Notes: generated by a model from the letters alone, not told the origin. Positions 42,644 to 51,854 are shown, counted from the first letter of the stretch. The stretch is 64,000 nucleotides of DNA from Ardenticatenaceae bacterium (GCA_020634565.1 JACKBN010000014.1:1-64000); one strand, 5' to 3'. Program-made: numbers and translations.

Positions 42644-45061
42644 TTAAACAGACGCCTCTGCCAATTTAACAGCCTCCGCCAACGGCATCGCCCACCCTTC
42701 TTGCCAGGCCAGAGCAAAAGATTCATCACCCAGCACGCGGCGCGCCTGCTCCTTCTTGGCCTCCACTTCTGCCTGATAACGGGCCGCCATTTCAATGCCC
42801 AACTCCTGGCGCACCCGCTCACTGGCGGCAAACAGGCAAGCCGCGACAGCCACTTTGTCTAGCGCCATGAGCGCCGTGCCTATGGCCCGTAATGAATAAG
42901 TTAACTGTGGGCGATCGCCCAAAACCTGTCGCAACTGCATACTTTCCAGAAAGTATGTTAATCCTGTAGACGGATCACCACGCTCAACAAAAACTTCCCC
43001 CAAACCATGCAAGGTGTAACTCAGTGAGTTCAGATTGTTTGTCTTGCGACATAGCGCCATCCCCTCCCGGTACAGCTTTTCGGCGGCAGCCAAATCGCCC
43101 AATCGGCGCATGACGATAGCCAGATTGTTTAGCGTGGAAATTATTGGTCGCTTCTCACCATTTCGGCGATCAATTTCCAACGTCTGTTCCAGCAGATTGC
43201 GTGCCAGCTCATAATCGCCCTGCGTACCTGCCAAAACCGCCAAATTTTCCAGTGAGCGACACATCCCAATCTCATCACCCAGGCGTTCTTGGATGATCAA
43301 AGCCTTCTCGTGACAGATATAAGCCTCTTCCAGATCACTTTGCAAGCGGGCAAATTGGCCAATGCGGTTCAAAAGGCTGGCATGCAGAGCATCCTCTTCC
43401 TGGCTTAAGGAAAGTGCCAGCTCCAACCAGTATCGTCCCTCGCTAATATGACCACGCGTAAACCAGAACCATTGCAAATTCTCAACAAGCTGCTTGGCAA
43501 ATTGGGTCACAGCGGGCACGCCAATGCCCGATTCTGTAGCCCAGACAAGGGTGGCCCGAAAATTATGGGTCTCCCGATCAATCTGCTGGAGCCAGGCCAC
43601 AGGATCGGTGCCAGCTAACAATTGCGACCGAGCAACCTCAACCCTACTGCCATAATGTTCAGCATGTGCCTGCCGAGCAGCAGGCAACAAGCCCTGGTTT
43701 TGCAGCTGTTCCCAAGCGAACTCGCGCAAGGTTTCTAGCATGGTGTAGCGCGACACACCATCTGCTCCCGGCAACCTGGACAGCAAGCTCTTTTCAACCA
43801 GAGCGTGCAAATTCGTAAGGAGCGTTTGCTCATCCACAGGCTGCCAGCCAGGTATTTCTAGCTTTGTCAGAACGGCCTGTACGGCCGTTGCCTCACAACC
43901 ATCCACAAACACACCCAGCACCGCAAACAAGGCCTGTTCTGCGGGCGTTAGCAGCTGGTAGCTCCAGGCAATCGCCCCACTCAAGGATTGCTGCCGTGGC
44001 GTCAGGTCACGCGGACCATCGGTGAGGGCCATCAAACGTGTTTTCAACTGGTTAAAAACCTGCACTGGCGTAAGCCATTTCACCTGCGCGGCGGCCATCT
44101 CAATAGCTAACGGTAGGCCATCCAGCCAGGCACAAATCCGAGCCACATCAGCCACATTGTCCGCTGACAGCTGAAAGTCAGGCTTCACAGCGCGGGCGCG
44201 TTCCTGAAACAGCCGAATGGAAGCATATTGAGATAGGTGGGAAACGGCCGTTTCCATCGGCAAATGGTTCACATCTGGTAAAGGCAGCGGGGGCACAGGG
44301 AATTCATGCTCGCCGTAAACGCGCAGCAGTTCACGGCTGGTCACCAGCACTTTTATACCTGGCGCAGACGCTAACAAATCAGCCACCACGGTCGCCGCAC
44401 TCATGACCTGCTCAAAATTATCCAGCACCAGCAGCAAACGACGCGATCGCAGATGCGCCAACAACGCCTGCCACAAGGAGGGCAAATTTTCGGCGGCACC
44501 GCGCGGCTCGGCGACATCCAACGCTTGGGCAATGGTCGCTGCCACCAGGTTCGGCTCAAAGATGGGAGCCAGCGGCACAAAACAAGCCCCATCAGAAAAG
44601 CTGTCGCTACCAGCCAACTGTGCGGCCGCAGCCAAGCTCAGACGCGTTTTCCCGGTTCCCGGCGGCCCAGTCAGGGTTAACAAACGCACACCCGGTTCTT
44701 GCAGCAGGTTGGTAACGGCCGTTAGCTCCTGCTGGCGTCCTACAAAACTGGTTAACGAAGCCGGTAAGGTGGTAAGAGATGGCTCTAGAGCCGCAGCCGC
44801 AGGAGAATAAATATCAGGTCGCGGGGGTGTCTGGTTCATGCCGCGAGCAAACAAAACAAACGAATCCCGTTCAGTTTGAGCCACACCCAAAGCATCGGCC
44901 AACAAACTGGCCAACTGCGCAGACGGCCGAAAATCGCCCATCTCCAAACGCCGGATAGCGCTGGCCGAGCAGTGCGCTTTCCGAGCCAATTCGGCTCGAC
45001 TCAAATCCAGCGCTTTGCGACGGCGTCTTAACCAGTTGGGGAAGGCATCAGGCGTGACCAT
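42644..45061 (-). CDS. HTH-STAND (AAA/NB-ARC-like) regulator with TPR repeats
   Basis: An 805-residue one-component regulator. Residues 5-62 form an XRE-type helix-turn-helix (L-R-R-R-R-K-A-L-D-L-S-R-A-E-L-A). An NTPase domain has Walker A T-G-P-P-G-T-G-K-T (131-139) and a Walker B-like L-L-V-L-D-N-F-E, then G-L-P-L-A-I-E-M-A. TPR repeats (about 560-770) form the C-terminus. STAND proteins switch by ATP-driven oligomerisation on binding a ligand at the repeats. Usually such genes control nearby metabolic or defence genes; the divergent neighbour is the lipoprotein gene at 45205. Start ATG at 45061. Confidence 0.9.
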   Translation of the reverse strand: MVTPDAFPNWLRRRRKALDLSRAELARKAHCSASAIRRLEMGDFRPSAQLASLLADALGVAQTERDSFVLFARGMNQTPPRPDIYSPAAAALEPSLTTLPASLTSFVGRQQELTAVTNLLQEPGVRLLTLTGPPGTGKTRLSLAAAAQLAGSDSFSDGACFVPLAPIFEPNLVAATIAQALDVAEPRGAAENLPSLWQALLAHLRSRRLLLVLDNFEQVMSAATVVADLLASAPGIKVLVTSRELLRVYGEHEFPVPPLPLPDVNHLPMETAVSHLSQYASIRLFQERARAVKPDFQLSADNVADVARICAWLDGLPLAIEMAAAQVKWLTPVQVFNQLKTRLMALTDGPRDLTPRQQSLSGAIAWSYQLLTPAEQALFAVLGVFVDGCEATAVQAVLTKLEIPGWQPVDEQTLLTNLHALVEKSLLSRLPGADGVSRYTMLETLREFAWEQLQNQGLLPAARQAHAEHYGSRVEVARSQLLAGTDPVAWLQQIDRETHNFRATLVWATESGIGVPAVTQFAKQLVENLQWFWFTRGHISEGRYWLELALSLSQEEDALHASLLNRIGQFARLQSDLEEAYICHEKALIIQERLGDEIGMCRSLENLAVLAGTQGDYELARNLLEQTLEIDRRNGEKRPIISTLNNLAIVMRRLGDLAAAEKLYREGMALCRKTNNLNSLSYTLHGLGEVFVERGDPSTGLTYFLESMQLRQVLGDRPQLTYSLRAIGTALMALDKVAVAACLFAASERVRQELGIEMAARYQAEVEAKKEQARRVLGDESFALAWQEGWAMPLAEAVKLAEASV

Positions 45062-45096
45062 AAGTGCCGCAAATTATACAGTTGGCTTAAAAAAAT

Positions 45097-45131
45097 GTGT
45101 CAAAAATAGTGTCACTTTCTGTCACTGACAG
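45097..45131. promoter_or_regulatory. TGTCA repeat cluster between the STAND gene and the lipoprotein gene
   Basis: GTGTCA (45097), GTGTCAC (45109), TGTCAC (45120) and the inverted TGACAG (45126) lie within 35 bases, close to the STAND start at 45061. Three direct and one inverted copy make an operator plausible, but no known factor is matched. Confidence 0.4.
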
Positions 45132-45204
45132 ACGCATTTTCCAGATTTAAACTGCCTCCACAACCAAGCAATTCCGCGCTGCGGATAAAGGAGACAACAA
45201 CTCG

Positions 45205-45693
45205 ATGAAAAAATTCAGCTTATTCCTAGGGCTACTGGCCATATCACTCATTTTTTTGGTTGGTTGCGGCAGCAAAGCCGTAACCATGGATGAGATTCCC
45301 GCTTACCCAGAGGCAACGGCCCTGGAACCGGGCGCTGATCCAGTAGCCGACACACTGGTAGAAAACATGGCCCAAGATGCCCAAATTCGTACCGATGTTG
45401 GCGTAGGTGGCCAAATTGAACAAAAAGCGTATCGCCTCCCTGCTGGGGCAACGTGGGATGATGTCGAAAGTTTTTACAATGACAAACTGGGCGCAAATGA
45501 CTGGGAAAATGGCCTGGGTGGCATTGCCGGCAACATTGCTGGTGACATGATGGGCACGGTCAATCAAGCCAACGAGATGATGCAAATTGGCACCTGGTCC
45601 AGAGATAAGCAAACCCTTTCTCTGGTTCGGGTGGCCGAAACGACAGATAGCAACGGATCTTTCCTGCTGATTCTGTCGCTGGCTACAAACTAA
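45205..45693 (+). CDS. Small lipoprotein of unknown function
   Basis: A 162-residue protein with a clear lipoprotein signal: K-K-F-S-L-F-L-G-L-L-A-I-S-L-I-F then lipobox L-V-G-C, with Cys at about residue 21. The mature domain includes D-E-I-P-A-Y-P-E-A and A-T-W-D-D-V-E-S-F-Y patterns. I recognise no family. AAAGGAG precedes the ATG. The gene is divergent from the STAND regulator and followed by a hypothetical protein. Confidence 0.8.
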   Translation: MKKFSLFLGLLAISLIFLVGCGSKAVTMDEIPAYPEATALEPGADPVADTLVENMAQDAQIRTDVGVGGQIEQKAYRLPAGATWDDVESFYNDKLGANDWENGLGGIAGNIAGDMMGTVNQANEMMQIGTWSRDKQTLSLVRVAETTDSNGSFLLILSLATN

Positions 45694-45852
45694 AACAGCG
45701 TATAATCAAATTAGCCTGTCAATCCCGTGAAAACCGGAATCTGCCAACTGTTCTTGTTTACATGGGATTGACGCATCTGCTTGCAAGTGTAGGAAAGTTA
45801 AGGGATTTAGTAACGGCCGTTTAGCAACATCATGGGATTCGAGAGAATAATT

Positions 45853-46305
45853 ATGGGAGATTTTCTTCGCCAAACACGGGAATCAAGCCTGAACAATTTG
45901 AAGCTCCAGATAGCAGCAGCCATTCGCAGCCATGTGGCTCAATATCATCTCGGCGACATTGAAACCACCACGTTAATGTGCTGCGAGACCATTTCCACAA
46001 AGCAGAAGAAAGGATTGTTTGGCAAGGCGATGGTGATTGAAACGGCCGTTATCCTAACACCACACTGGCTCATTTGGGCCACGGCTGAAGGCAATCAAAC
46101 TCCGTTTGTGCACTCAGCCAAGCTAAGCAACATCCAAATACAAGATTACGAAACGTCGAAAACGCATAAGTTAATTCCAGACAGCGGCTTGATTATTTCT
46201 GGTTTACGCACAGATGCGGTTGATCTTGGCAGCATTTTCATCGGGTTTGGCAGCGAACCTGCTGCCCAAAAATTCCGCAGGCTCTTGATGGAGCAGCTGA
46301 TGTAG
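45853..46305 (+). CDS. Hypothetical protein
   Basis: A 150-residue protein without membrane segments. Mixed alpha/beta composition, with L-T-P-H-W-L-I-W-A and the closing A-A-Q-K-F-R-R-L-L-M-E-Q-L; the pattern of strands with a C-terminal helix could fit a PH-like domain, but I cannot assign it. I prefer ATG 45853, with GAGAG upstream; ATG 45832 is in frame and adds seven residues. One ACGGCCGT copy lies inside the gene and one just before it. Confidence 0.7.
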   Translation: MGDFLRQTRESSLNNLKLQIAAAIRSHVAQYHLGDIETTTLMCCETISTKQKKGLFGKAMVIETAVILTPHWLIWATAEGNQTPFVHSAKLSNIQIQDYETSKTHKLIPDSGLIISGLRTDAVDLGSIFIGFGSEPAAQKFRRLLMEQLM

Positions 46306-46338
46306 AAAGATTTCTCGTTGCACTTGCGAGGCGGTTTT

Positions 46339-46364
46339 CTCTGCGCCTCCGCGCCTTTGCGTTA
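46339..46364. repeat. Copy of the CTCTGCG-type intergenic repeat
   Basis: CTCTGCGCCTCCGCGCC TTTGCGTTA sits between the hypothetical gene and the convergent permease gene. It closely resembles the right arm of the element at 1197-1224 (CTCTGCGCTCTCCGCGCC...). It is a partial copy without the CACAGAG arm. Confidence 0.6.
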
Positions 46365-46368
46365 AACC

Positions 46369-48999
46369 TCACTCGTTTTTGATTGCTGAAATGATGTTCA
46401 CCTGGCTGGCCCGTACCGCCGGATACCAGGCCGCCAGCAGCGCCACCAAATACGCCAGGAAGAAGCTATAAATCATCGGCACTACCGGCACCTGCGACTC
46501 AATCACAAACCCGCCAATCGAGCGCAACCCGATGATAAACACATCAGACAATACCGCGCCAAAGCCCACGCCAAACACCGCCCCAATGAAGCCCATCGTC
46601 GTTGCCTCCGCTAAAATCATGCGGCGCACCTGACGGCGACTCATGCCCAGGCTGCGCAAGCCCCCCAGCTCGCGAGTGCGCTCCAGCACATTCATCAACA
46701 TCGTGTTGATCACGCCCAATGCCGCCACTACCAGCCCAATCAGCCCTAGCACATCAAACAGGCTAAACGCTTCCGCACTCAAGGCGCGAATCTTCTCTTC
46801 AAAAGCAGCCTTGCCTTCTACTGAGAGATTTTGACCGCGTCCCAATTGGGTTTCAATTGTGTCGGCCACGGTATCTAAATCTGCACCCTCGGCCAGGGTC
46901 ACGGCGTAACTGCTCACGTCATTGACGCCAAAGTAACGCCGCATATCGGCCATCGAACCGGTGACTGAAGGGGTTTCTCCCGCGCCAAAATCCATGACGA
47001 TGGCCACAATCTCAAAGTCGCGCCGCCCACGTCGCGTTTCTAGCGTAATAATTTCGCCCACGGAAAGGCTAAACTTGTTGGCCACGTCGGCCCCAATATA
47101 CACCGCATTTCCCTGCCCCAGCCGATCCATCAGCTCCGGCATAGCCAAGCCTTCCTGAATCCGCAAATCGCGCACTGTTTCATACGTTTCAGGATCAATG
47201 CCCACAAAAATGGCAAATTCATCATCGCCAGCCTGCGTCAGCAAGCGAGAGGCGATAACTCGGGAGGGCGTTACGGCCGTTACCTCTGGCAGTGTCAACA
47301 GACGCGTCTCTAAATCGGGCTGCATGGGCAATGGGGACCGCACAAACAGATCGCCACCCAGGGCACTGTCCATCCATTGCTCGATGTCCTGCTCGAAGCT
47401 GTTGGTGAGTCCGTTAATGCCCACCACCATGCTGATACCCACCATCAGCGCCGCCACCGTCAGCGCCGTGCGCCCCCGCGCCCGATTGATGTTGCTGCTG
47501 CCCAACCGCCCCTCATTGCCAAAGATGAACAGGGTAAACGGCCGTATCACCCACTCCAACCCGTTGGCAAAAACCGGAATACACAGGGTGGCTCCTAACA
47601 GCAAAATAAAAATGGTCCCGCTGCCAATGTAAAAGGCCACCGACTGGCGAAACGGCACGTAATACAATACCAAAATCGCTGCCACCACCGTCAAGGGGCC
47701 AAACCTTAGCCCCGTTGTCAGCCAGCGACGCTCATCCGTGTTGCCCTGCACCCGCAGCGCCTGCAATGGCGAAATGCGAGCAGCTTGCAAAGCTGGCACG
47801 GTAGCTGCCACCAGCGTCACGGCAATCCCCACCAAGACAGACGTGATCAAGCTCCGCGGGGTGGCCGTCACTTCGTTGATGGTTTGCCCCGCAAAATTCC
47901 CCATGCCAACTGCCAAGCCACGTGCCAGCAGCAGGCCAAACCCCACTCCCACAACCGAGCCGACGACGCCCAACAACATCGCTTCAGTTAACACGATCTT
48001 AATTACTTGTCGCTGGGTCGTGCCGACCGCCCGCAGCATCCCAATCTCCCGCGTGCGCTCTACCACCGTCATGGCAAAGGCGTTGTAAATCAAAAAAGAG
48101 CCCACAAACAGACTGACAACGCTGAAAAAGTTGAGTCCCTGCTGGTAACTGGCCAGGCTATCCGTCACCAGCTCACCGCGCGAAGCGGGGCGCTTCACCG
48201 AAAATTCCGGGCCTAACCGTGCGCCCAGCTCACTGCGAAACTGATCCAAATCAGCCGTACTGCCGCTAATGGCATCATCCACGATGAGTTCAATCTGGTT
48301 AATCTGGCCACTAGCCCCAAACAGCTCCTGCACAACAGGAACGGCCGTAATTCCCAACACGCCCTCATTGCTAATGCCGATCTCCTCTTTGGCAATCAAC
48401 CCCACCACGCGCAGTTCCACCACGCCGCTGGTTGGCGTCAGGATGGCGAAATCCTCGCCCACTTCAACACCCTTTTCCTCCGCATAATCCGCCACCAGCA
48501 GCATGTTGTACGCAGTTTCATTGGCGTTGAGGAGACGGCCGTCTATCAGCTTGTAAGTATGGATGGGTGATTCCGCTGCGGTGTCCGCCGCAATATCGCG
48601 CCCCATCAGCCAAAAATTGGTTCCCGGCACGATGTTGCCGCCCGCGCCATACTGCTCCTCCCAACCGTCCGCCTCATCTGCGGGAATCGTCACGCCCACA
48701 ATACCCGGCGCCGCCGCTACCACCCCAGGAAAACGGCGCACCGTGGATAAAACGGACGCATCAAAACTTTCCCCGGCAGCGGCCGTTTCTACCACCAGAT
48801 CGCTCTGTCCAGCCGCTTCATCAAAAAAGCGGTTGATTGAGTTAAACGTGCTGTTATTCGTAGCGTTTACCGCAACCATGGCCGCCACGCCAACGACAAT
48901 ACCGGCGGCTGTCAGCACGGTGCGCACCCAGCGCGCCCGCAAATTGCGCAGCACCATGAGCCAGGGCAAGGTGAGTTGAATGCCAGCCAAACGAAACAT
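46369..48999 (-). CDS. ABC transporter permease, duplicated FtsX/MacB type
   Basis: An 876-residue permease. An N-terminal membrane helix, a large extracytoplasmic domain and three helices are followed by a second set of the same plan: two FtsX-like domains fused in one chain. Typical segments are V-E-R-T-R-E-I-G-M-L-R-A-V-G and L-E-R-T-R-E-L-G-G-L-R-S-L-G, both of which couple to the ATPase. The related systems move lipoproteins or lipids, export peptides, or transmit mechanical signals. The ATPase gene is 10 bases upstream. No accessory periplasmic protein is adjacent. Confidence 0.92.
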   Translation of the reverse strand: MFRLAGIQLTLPWLMVLRNLRARWVRTVLTAAGIVVGVAAMVAVNATNNSTFNSINRFFDEAAGQSDLVVETAAAGESFDASVLSTVRRFPGVVAAAPGIVGVTIPADEADGWEEQYGAGGNIVPGTNFWLMGRDIAADTAAESPIHTYKLIDGRLLNANETAYNMLLVADYAEEKGVEVGEDFAILTPTSGVVELRVVGLIAKEEIGISNEGVLGITAVPVVQELFGASGQINQIELIVDDAISGSTADLDQFRSELGARLGPEFSVKRPASRGELVTDSLASYQQGLNFFSVVSLFVGSFLIYNAFAMTVVERTREIGMLRAVGTTQRQVIKIVLTEAMLLGVVGSVVGVGFGLLLARGLAVGMGNFAGQTINEVTATPRSLITSVLVGIAVTLVAATVPALQAARISPLQALRVQGNTDERRWLTTGLRFGPLTVVAAILVLYYVPFRQSVAFYIGSGTIFILLLGATLCIPVFANGLEWVIRPFTLFIFGNEGRLGSSNINRARGRTALTVAALMVGISMVVGINGLTNSFEQDIEQWMDSALGGDLFVRSPLPMQPDLETRLLTLPEVTAVTPSRVIASRLLTQAGDDEFAIFVGIDPETYETVRDLRIQEGLAMPELMDRLGQGNAVYIGADVANKFSLSVGEIITLETRRGRRDFEIVAIVMDFGAGETPSVTGSMADMRRYFGVNDVSSYAVTLAEGADLDTVADTIETQLGRGQNLSVEGKAAFEEKIRALSAEAFSLFDVLGLIGLVVAALGVINTMLMNVLERTRELGGLRSLGMSRRQVRRMILAEATTMGFIGAVFGVGFGAVLSDVFIIGLRSIGGFVIESQVPVVPMIYSFFLAYLVALLAAWYPAVRASQVNIISAIKNE

Positions 49000-49009
49000 A
49001 CGCGTCTGT

Positions 49010-49759
49010 CTACAGCTCCAGTTCGCGCATGACGCGCATGATGTTGCGAATGTCTTCGCTTTCGCCGGATTTTGCCTGGATGGCGAGGTGCTGCACGATA
49101 CGGCCGTCCTTCAAAAAGACCACCCTGTCTGCATAACTAGCCGCCCGCGGGTCATGCGTCACCATCACAATTGTTTGCCCCAGCGTCTCTGCCGATTGGC
49201 GCAAAAGTTCCAAAATAGCCGTCCCCGTTTTAGAGTCCAGATTACCGGTCGGTTCGTCAGCAAGTACAATTTCTGGATCATTCACAAAAGCCCGTGCAAT
49301 GGCCACCCGCTGCTGCTGTCCCCCGCTCATCTGGTCTGGTTTATGGTCTGATCGCTCTGCCAAACCCACCATCTTGAGCAAGTTATCGATCTTCTCCCGA
49401 TGCTTTTCGATTCGCTGTCCGTCAATCAGCAGCGGCAGCCCGACGTTTTCAGCCGCCGTCAGCGTCGGCACCAGATTGTAAAACTGGAAAATGAACCCCA
49501 CCTTGCGCCGCCGTACCACCGTAACGTCATCATCCGACAAATGCGTAATTGTATGCCCCGCCAACGCAATTTCACCCGCGCTAGGCTCATCCAGCCCCCC
49601 GAGCAAATGTAAAAGCGTGCTCTTCCCAGAGCCAGATGGCCCCATCACAGCCACAAATTCACCTTTTTGCACCATAAAAGAGACCTTTTGCAAGGCGGCA
49701 ACAGTCACTTCACCCATGTTGTATTCTTTGCTGACGTCAATGGCCTCAAGAACGGTCAT
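49010..49759 (-). CDS. ABC transporter ATP-binding protein (LolD/MacB type)
   Basis: A 249-residue ATPase with Walker A G-P-S-G-S-G-K-S-T, Q-loop F-Q-F-Y-N-L-V-P, signature M-S-G-G-Q-Q-Q-R-V-A-I-A-R-A, Walker B I-V-L-A-D-E-P-T-G-N-L-D and the H-loop T-H-D. The F-Y-N-L-V-P-T-L-T-A region and the short length are typical of the FtsE/LolD/MacB branch. The permease gene follows after 10 bases, so they form one operon. Confidence 0.95.
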   Translation of the reverse strand: MTVLEAIDVSKEYNMGEVTVAALQKVSFMVQKGEFVAVMGPSGSGKSTLLHLLGGLDEPSAGEIALAGHTITHLSDDDVTVVRRRKVGFIFQFYNLVPTLTAAENVGLPLLIDGQRIEKHREKIDNLLKMVGLAERSDHKPDQMSGGQQQRVAIARAFVNDPEIVLADEPTGNLDSKTGTAILELLRQSAETLGQTIVMVTHDPRAASYADRVVFLKDGRIVQHLAIQAKSGESEDIRNIMRVMRELEL

Positions 49760-49869
49760 AAATTCCTCACCTTATTCTCGTGATTTTTCTCACAACCTAA
49801 TCTTACCAACAAACAATTGAATGCCAACGAACAGCCCACAATTTTTAATGTCACCCGCTGGTCACCTGA

Positions 49870-49898
49870 TTGACAAGGTATGTTCAAACCGCTATAAT
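49870..49898 (+). promoter_or_regulatory. Perfect-consensus sigma-70 promoter upstream of rpsA
   Basis: TTGACA (49870-49875), 17 bases, TATAAT (49893-49898). Both boxes match the consensus exactly. Transcription would begin near 49905, giving a leader of about 285 bases before rpsA. Confidence 0.8.
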
Positions 49899-50120
49899 CG
49901 CGTCCCTGGGTACATTGGCTGAATTTTCTTAATAAGGTCGCTTTACAACTGCACATTCTGTAGAGTGCGTATCGAGTCAAAAAAGGACACAAATGTAATG
50001 ACTCAACCGTACGTATTTCGCCAAAGGCACTGCCAAATCAATGGTAGACACAGCCATGAATAACGCTTCGTAAACGACAAATTGATAGAGAATATTGATC
50101 GGCCTTTGCCTCACAAAAAA

Positions 50121-50150
50121 TTGCGCTCAGGTCGATTTTTTGTTTATAAT
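50121..50150 (+). promoter_or_regulatory. Second promoter close to rpsA
   Basis: TTGCGC (50121-50126) and TATAAT (50145-50150) are 18 bases apart, 40 bases before the rpsA start. The -10 box is perfect, the -35 box weak. Confidence 0.55.
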
Positions 50151-50189
50151 GGCCCTATCCAAATCCATTTTTGAAGAGAAAATACTCGT

Positions 50190-51497
50190 ATGAGCAACGA
50201 AGAATCAAATTTCATGGAAGAAATGCTTGACCAGCACGATTATGAGGAGCCACAGGTTGGTGATATCCGCAAGGGTATCATTGTGGCAGTCACCCCTCAA
50301 GGTATCATCATTGACTTGGGGTTAAAGCGTGATGGACTCGTACCATCTTCCGATTTAAGCAAGCTGGAACCAGAAGAACGTGAAGCGCTTAAGGTAAACG
50401 ACGAAATATCCGTCTATGTTACCAATACAGATGCGCCTGATAGCCTGTACGTTTCGATCCACCTGGCACAGTTAAACCAGGATTGGATTGATGCTGAAGC
50501 GCTCATGGAAAGTGGCGACATCATGGAAGGCGAAGTCATCGGCTACAACAAAGGTGGCGCGATTATTCCATTCGGCCGTTTGCGTGGTTTTGTACCAGCT
50601 TCTCACCTCAGCGAGTTATCCCGTGGGTTAAATGACCGCCAGCGCCAACAAAAATTGGCCAAGATGCGCGGCGAAAAAGTCCCGGTAAAGGTCATTGAAG
50701 TTGATCGCCGCCGTCGCCGTCTTGTTTTTTCACAACGGGACGCCCAGAAAGAGTGGGAAGACAAGCGGAAGGAAGAACTGCTCAACGATCTCCACGAAGG
50801 CGATATTCTTAAAGGTCGCGTCAGTGGCCTGCGTGATTTTGGTATTTTTGTAGACCTGGGCGGTGCTGATGGTCTGGTTCACATTTCAGAGCTGGCCTGG
50901 TATCGCATTGCTCATCCTCGCGAAGTTGTGAAAGTGGGTGATGAGATTGAGGTTTACGTTCTCAACATCAATGAAGATTCGCAGCGCATTAGCCTGAGCC
51001 GCAAGCGGCTGCTGGAAAATCCCTGGGACACAGTTGAAAAACGCTATGAGCAAAATCAACTGGTAGAAGGCAAGATTACCCGCATTGTGGATTACGGTGC
51101 TTTTGCTGAAATTGAACCCGGCGTTGAGGGTTTGCTGCACCTTTCACAGCTGTCACGCAATCAGGTAGAAAATGCCCGTGAAGTTGTGAATGAGGGCGAA
51201 ACACATCTGCTTCGCATTGTCAGCATTGATCCGGATCGACAGCGCATTGGCTTGAGCCTGCGGGCTGTAAATGCACACGAGCAAATCGAATGGATGGCCG
51301 TGCGCGAAGCGGAGGCAGAAGCTCAAGCAGCGGCTGACGAAGCGGAAGCGGCAGAGGACGTTGAAGAAGAAATAATTGAAAGTGCGGAAGATACGGCCGT
51401 TGAAGAAGTAGAAGAAACAGAAGCGGATGAAGCAGATGTTGAAACGGCCGAATCTGAAGCGGAAGAAGACGAAGAAAACGTCGAAGAAACAGATTAG
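50190..51497 (+). CDS. rpsA: 30S ribosomal protein S1
   Basis: S1 binds mRNA on the 30S subunit and helps start translation. The 435-residue protein has four S1 (OB-fold) repeats, starting near residues 20, 105, 195 and 285; examples are G-D-I-R-K-G-I-I-V-A-V and G-D-I-L-K-G-R-V-S-G-L-R-D-F-G-I-F-V-D. The four-domain form is usual outside Proteobacteria, where S1 has six. An acidic tail (D/E-rich, about residues 370-435) ends the chain. GAAGAGAAAA upstream is a modest ribosome binding site. infA follows after 57 bases. Confidence 0.93.
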   Translation: MSNEESNFMEEMLDQHDYEEPQVGDIRKGIIVAVTPQGIIIDLGLKRDGLVPSSDLSKLEPEEREALKVNDEISVYVTNTDAPDSLYVSIHLAQLNQDWIDAEALMESGDIMEGEVIGYNKGGAIIPFGRLRGFVPASHLSELSRGLNDRQRQQKLAKMRGEKVPVKVIEVDRRRRRLVFSQRDAQKEWEDKRKEELLNDLHEGDILKGRVSGLRDFGIFVDLGGADGLVHISELAWYRIAHPREVVKVGDEIEVYVLNINEDSQRISLSRKRLLENPWDTVEKRYEQNQLVEGKITRIVDYGAFAEIEPGVEGLLHLSQLSRNQVENAREVVNEGETHLLRIVSIDPDRQRIGLSLRAVNAHEQIEWMAVREAEAEAQAAADEAEAAEDVEEEIIESAEDTAVEEVEETEADEADVETAESEAEEDEENVEETD

Positions 51498-51554
51498 TAA
51501 ACTAATCACAAGTTTTGCTTAATCAACAACTGATTTAGCAAGAGAAGGAAATTT

Positions 51555-51788
51555 ATGGCTAAGGACGACAAACTGGAAGTTGAAGGAACAGTTACCGAAC
51601 TGCTCCCCAATACGCAATTTATGGTTGAGTTAGATAATGGGCACAAGGTGCTCGCTTATCTCTCTGGCAGAATGCGCAAATATTACATTCGCATTTTGTT
51701 GGGCGACCGTGTACGGGTAGAAATGACTCCGTACGATCTTGAACGAGGGCGGATCACCTATCGGTATCACCGCAATCGGGCACGTTAG
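51555..51788 (+). CDS. infA: Translation initiation factor IF-1
   Basis: A 77-residue OB-fold factor that occupies the A site of the 30S subunit with IF-2 and IF-3. The line M-V-E-L-D-N-G-H-K-V-L-A-Y-L-S-G-R-M-R and the ending Y-D-L-E-R-G-R-I-T-Y-R are unmistakable. AGAAGGAAA precedes the ATG. Position is unusual: infA more often lies in the ribosomal protein cluster near rpmJ. Here it follows rpsA. A second infA copy elsewhere in the genome is possible. Confidence 0.95.
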   Translation: MAKDDKLEVEGTVTELLPNTQFMVELDNGHKVLAYLSGRMRKYYIRILLGDRVRVEMTPYDLERGRITYRYHRNRAR

Positions 51789-51823
51789 TTTACTTCCAGT
51801 AAAGCCACAACTTGAATAGTCAG

Positions 51824-51854
51824 AAAACGCCTCAGCCTTGCTGGGGCGTTTTTA
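51824..51854. terminator. Bidirectional intrinsic terminator between infA and prmA
   Basis: AAACGCCTCAG (51825-51835) pairs with CTGGGGCGTTT (51841-51851), one G-T wobble, loop CCTTG, then T residues on the plus strand and an A-tract before it. The prmA stop codon overlaps the end of the T-run, so the one hairpin serves both convergent transcripts. Confidence 0.8.

Larger units (their letters stand above)
49760..50189. other. Intergenic region and leader of rpsA
   Basis: 430 bases between divergent genes. It contains a consensus promoter (49870-49898), a second promoter close to rpsA (50121-50150), and roughly 285 bases between the first promoter and the rpsA start. A 21-codon frame (49998-50063) lies in this leader with only weak support. 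I see no riboswitch that I can name. Confidence 0.55.

Noticed and set aside
49998..50063. 21-residue leader peptide in the rpsA leader
   Set aside because: Ribosome binding site is weak (GGA about 12 bases away) and there is no meaningful repeat of codons that would mark an attenuator peptide.
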